NCBI RefSeq assembly: GCF_003367175.1
Contig: NZ_QRGA01000006.1
Span: 310,001 to 374,000, forward strand
From: Trinickia dinghuensis
Lineage (GTDB): Bacteria; Pseudomonadota; Gammaproteobacteria; Burkholderiales; Burkholderiaceae
Direction of reading: 5' to 3'
DNA: 64,000 nucleotides
Part shown: positions 61,505 through 64,000 of the stretch, in pieces
Numbering within the stretch: position 1 is the stretch's first letter
Layout: each line of letters starts with the position of its first letter
Made by a program: the position numbers and the translations under genes
The notes under the pieces: generated by a model
Told to the model about the DNA's origin: nothing
Databases searched by the model: none
What the model saw: the letters and a program-made list of their open reading frames with translations, nothing else

Positions 61505-61574
61505 AGTCCTGGCGAGCGCGACATTACCCGCGAAGATCTTGAGTGACGCGGTTGGCGGTTACATCGGCAGCCCG

Positions 61575-61595
61575 CGATATCATTTGCTGATATCG
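61575..61595. promoter_or_regulatory. 8-bp-arm palindrome upstream of the second LysR gene
   Basis: CGATATCA (61575-61582), spacer TTTGC and TGATATCG (61588-61595) form a perfect inverted repeat 63 nt before the LysR start at 61658. It has the size and symmetry of a LysR recognition site. TGATATC also occurs at 60543-60549 and 62562-62568, in the promoter gaps on either side. Confidence 0.55.
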
Positions 61596-61657
61596 GGCCA
61601 TGACGGGTTGCGAAATCGCAGTTGCTCGTCCGTGACCACCACTTGCAGGGTTACGAC

Positions 61658-62554
61658 ATGAGCATGAATCTGCAGCAACTCCGAGCATTCTCCGTGGTCG
61701 CTCAACAGCAGAGCATCCGCGGAGCGGCACCGATTCTTGGACTATCCCAGCCGGCGGTCACACGCTTGATGCGCGAACTCGAGAAGAGCGTCGGCGCCGT
61801 GCTACTCCATCGCAGCAGTCAGGGCATCGAATTGACCGAGTTCGGCCACGCGCTGCTGAAGCGCGCACACCTGATCCTCGAAGAGGTGCGCAGCGCGCAG
61901 GACGAACTGGACCAGATGCAGGACGGTGCGGGTGGCACGCTCGACATCGCTATTTCGTCGACAGCCGCTCTGTCGATATTCCCGCGTGCGTTGAGGACCT
62001 TCCGGCAACGGATGCCGAGGGTCGAGCTGTCGATTGCCGAATCGTCGCCGCCGAGCACGCAGGACCAGCTTGCATCAGGGCAGCTCGATTTCGCGATCGT
62101 GAATGAGCTCGACGACCATCCCGCAGACGGCTTCAACCGACAGATCCTGTTTTCGACACAACTGATCATTGTGGGCCGGAAGGGCCACCCACTGCGTCAC
62201 GCAGTATCGATCGCAGAATTGCGTGACACGCTATGGCTGATGCCGGGCTTCGGCTATGCATCGACGGATTTTCTCGAGCGCATGTTTCGCGAGAACGGCT
62301 ACACGGCGCCGCAGGACGTGATCGCATGCTCGTCGCTAGTGACCGCGCTCAGCATCGTCGAGAATTCGGACGCGCTTGGGATGTTCTCGGAGGCCATCTT
62401 AGGTACTCTGCGTAGAACCGGTGCGTTCAGCGCAATTACGACCGCCGAGCCGTTGCCGGCTGCACGAGTCTCGCTCGTCACCCGCGACAACGGGCGCCCA
62501 ACGCCTGCGGCACGCTGCTTCATCGAATGCCTTCGCGATGCGAGCACGCGATAA
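61658..62554 (+). CDS. LysR family regulator, TsaR-like
   Basis: The 298-residue protein has MNLQQLRAFSVVAQQQSIRG, then LGLSQPAVTRLMRELEKSVG as helix-turn-helix, and an effector domain (LDIAISSTAALSIFPRALRT through VSLVTRDNGRPTPAARCF). It precedes an MHS transporter gene in the same direction and is likely its regulator. The ATG at 61658 follows AGGG by 8 nt; an ATG at 61664 is a close alternative. Confidence 0.84.
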   Translation: MSMNLQQLRAFSVVAQQQSIRGAAPILGLSQPAVTRLMRELEKSVGAVLLHRSSQGIELTEFGHALLKRAHLILEEVRSAQDELDQMQDGAGGTLDIAISSTAALSIFPRALRTFRQRMPRVELSIAESSPPSTQDQLASGQLDFAIVNELDDHPADGFNRQILFSTQLIIVGRKGHPLRHAVSIAELRDTLWLMPGFGYASTDFLERMFRENGYTAPQDVIACSSLVTALSIVENSDALGMFSEAILGTLRRTGAFSAITTAEPLPAARVSLVTRDNGRPTPAARCFIECLRDASTR

Positions 62555-62560
62555 GAAAAA

Positions 62561-62588
62561 TTGATATCTCGCTCGAAAATCGTATCTT
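62561..62588 (+). promoter_or_regulatory. Sigma-70-type promoter of the MHS transporter
   Basis: TTGATA (62561-62566) and TATCTT (62583-62588) are separated by 16 nt, giving a plausible promoter about 115 nt upstream of the transporter ATG at 62710. TGATATC (62562-62568) overlaps the -35 and may be a LysR half-site. Confidence 0.5.
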
Positions 62589-62709
62589 TTGCGTATATGA
62601 CGGCCTAGGTACGATGCCTGCCCATGCAACGCTACATCGATAGTTTGCTGGGTTTGGCACACGCAGCCTGCATCGGCCCGGGTAGCGGCACTATTCGACG
62701 AGGAGACCA

Positions 62710-63990
62710 ATGAACGACATATCCGCCGCCCTTCCAATCGACCGACCCGTCACCGCATCGTCTTGGCGCATCATCGCATCCGCGTCGATCGGCAATGCGC
62801 TCGAATGGTTTGACCTTGTCGCGTACGGCTTTTTCGCGATCACGATTTCCCGGCTCTTTTTCCCGGCCGGGAGCGCGTCGGTATCCCTGATGCTCACGCT
62901 CGGCACCTTCGGCGTGTCGTTCTTCATGCGACCGCTCGGCGCGGTCGTGCTGGGCGTGTACGCAGACAAGGCGGGCCGCAAGGCAGCGCTGACGCTCTCG
63001 ATCTTGCTGATGATGACGGGTACGCTGCTGATCGCCGTGATGCCGACCTACACATCGATTGGACTCGTCGCACCGGTCGGAATGGTGCTCGCGCGCATGA
63101 TACAAGGCTTCTCGGCTGGAGGAGAATTCGGCAGCGCCACGGCGTTCCTTGCCGAGTACGCGCCGACACGGCGCGGCTTCTTCGCGAGCTGGCAGGCAGC
63201 GAGCCAGGGGCTTACGACCCTGATCGCAGCCGGCTTCGGCTCAATTCTGAGCAGCACGCTGAGCGACGCTCAGATGCAGAGCTGGGGCTGGCGGATTCCG
63301 TTCCTGTTCGGCCTACTGATCGGTCCGGTCGCCTACTACATTCGCACACAGATTGACGAAACGCCGGAATTCACCGCCACGGAGCGCGCCGAGCGCCCCC
63401 TCACCGACACGCTAGCAAACCAGAAGGAGCGCCTTCTGCTCGCGATGAGCGTCGTCGTGCTCGGAACGGTCTCGTCCTACCTGATTCTGTTTATGCCGAC
63501 CTATGCGGTCAAGCAACTGGGTATTCCGTCGTCTTCCGCGTTTTCCGCGATCGTCGTGACTGGCGTGGTGCAGATGATCGGTGCACCACTGGCGGGCCAT
63601 TGGTCCGACCTGCATGGACGCACAAGGATAATGCTCGGTGCGGCGGTGCTGTTCCTGTTGCTGGCGTGGCCCGCTTTCGCATATTTGGCGGCGCATCCAA
63701 CGTTTGGCGCGATGATCGGCATCCAGCTGTTCATTGGGGTAATTATGATCGCGTACTTCGGCCCGTTGCCCGCATTGCTCAGCGAGCTTTTCCCAACGCA
63801 AACCCGCACGACCGGCATGTCAATTGCCTACAACTTGTCGGTGACCGTATTCGGAGGATTTTCGCCGTTTATCATCACCTGGCTCATCAGTGCGAGCGGC
63901 AGCACGTTGGCGCCAAGCTTCTACATCATGGTGGCGGCGGCAGCCAGCATCGTTGCGCTGCTACGCGTCAGAGCGATCGGGCTGCGCTGA
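62710..63990 (+). CDS. MHS-family MFS transporter
   Basis: The 426-residue proton symporter has SIGNALEWFDLVAYGFFAIT in segment 1, YADKAGRKAALTLSILL after segment 2, ARMIQGFSAGGEFGSATAFL in segment 4 and LSELFPTQTRTTGMSIAYNL near the C-terminus. These are metabolite:H+ symporter (KgtP/CitA-like) features. The substrate is an organic or aromatic acid, not otherwise defined. GAGGAGA precedes the ATG. The gene ends 10 nt before the right edge. Confidence 0.88.
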   Translation: MNDISAALPIDRPVTASSWRIIASASIGNALEWFDLVAYGFFAITISRLFFPAGSASVSLMLTLGTFGVSFFMRPLGAVVLGVYADKAGRKAALTLSILLMMTGTLLIAVMPTYTSIGLVAPVGMVLARMIQGFSAGGEFGSATAFLAEYAPTRRGFFASWQAASQGLTTLIAAGFGSILSSTLSDAQMQSWGWRIPFLFGLLIGPVAYYIRTQIDETPEFTATERAERPLTDTLANQKERLLLAMSVVVLGTVSSYLILFMPTYAVKQLGIPSSSAFSAIVVTGVVQMIGAPLAGHWSDLHGRTRIMLGAAVLFLLLAWPAFAYLAAHPTFGAMIGIQLFIGVIMIAYFGPLPALLSELFPTQTRTTGMSIAYNLSVTVFGGFSPFIITWLISASGSTLAPSFYIMVAAAASIVALLRVRAIGLR

Positions 63991-64000
63991 ATACATCCGC

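Noticed and set aside
1-64000. CRISPR arrays, insertion sequences, tRNA genes, integration sites, phage genes
   Set aside because: I looked for regular repeat-spacer patterns, transposase motifs, tRNA-like cloverleaf ends and phage genes and found none that I could support.

Overview
The window looks like a GC-rich genome of the Burkholderiaceae (Paraburkholderia, Caballeronia or Burkholderia type). The grounds are the codon use, two Burkholderia-type 16-stranded porins, MHS and AAHS transporters, a branched-chain-type ABC importer, an orphan IscS paralogue and a DUF2760/Hsp70/Hsp70 locus. The density of catabolic operons, each with its own transporter, porin, chemoreceptor and regulator, suggests a second chromosome or megaplasmid. 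I saw no rRNA, tRNA, CRISPR array, insertion sequence or phage gene. Genus and replicon are inference.

Layout. 1-1004: the 3' part of a LysR gene that has lost its 5' end, and an NTF2-like protein. 5066-1140 (minus): histidine phosphatase, APH-type kinase, SDR and acyl-CoA dehydrogenase, which resembles a split version of the ACAD10/11 kinase-dehydrogenase. 5507-9826 (plus): DUF3311 and sodium:solute symporter pair, YtcJ-type amidohydrolase and a COG0523 metal-chaperone GTPase. 12945-9835 (minus): MHS transporter, M19 dipeptidase homologue lacking part of its metal site, and a PAS-LuxR regulator. 22427-13096 (minus): flavin reductase, HpaB-type monooxygenase, cupin, amidase, periplasmic binding protein, DUF2848, LivG, LivF, LivH and LivM. 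A stand-alone iscS paralogue and a MarR gene flank this operon, and shared operator-like repeats tie the MarR gene to it. 24926-29465: acetolactate synthase-like enzyme, aldehyde dehydrogenase and aromatic aminotransferase. 29916-35197: DUF2760 and two unconventional Hsp70s. 35207-42345: MFS, porin, chemoreceptor, MFS and LysR.

42459-47807 is a gamma-resorcylate/hydroxyquinol-type cluster: decarboxylase, maleylacetate reductase, intradiol dioxygenase, AAHS transporter and DoxX, with a divergent MarR gene. It contains no resorcinol hydroxylase. 60486-47860 is a 12.6-kb minus-strand run holding a full meta-cleavage pathway: extradiol dioxygenase, class II aldolase-like probable decarboxylase, 2-hydroxymuconic semialdehyde dehydrogenase, hydratase, 4-oxalocrotonate decarboxylase, tautomerase, acylating acetaldehyde dehydrogenase and aldolase. 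These are followed by a porin, an AAHS transporter, a two-component Rieske demethylase and a chemoreceptor whose start overlaps the demethylase stop. The gene set fits uptake, sensing and O-demethylation of a methoxylated benzoate, ring cleavage of a dihydroxybenzoate (2,3-dihydroxybenzoate is the best guess), decarboxylation, and conversion to pyruvate and acetyl-CoA. Two LysR genes and an MHS transporter close the window.

The strongest leads for something new are the o-vanillate/2,3-dihydroxybenzoate operon with its own chemoreceptor, the uncharacterised Hsp70 triad, the MarR regulon marked by GCTTTG repeats 13 bp apart, and a pair of leader hairpins with nearly identical loops upstream of iscS.
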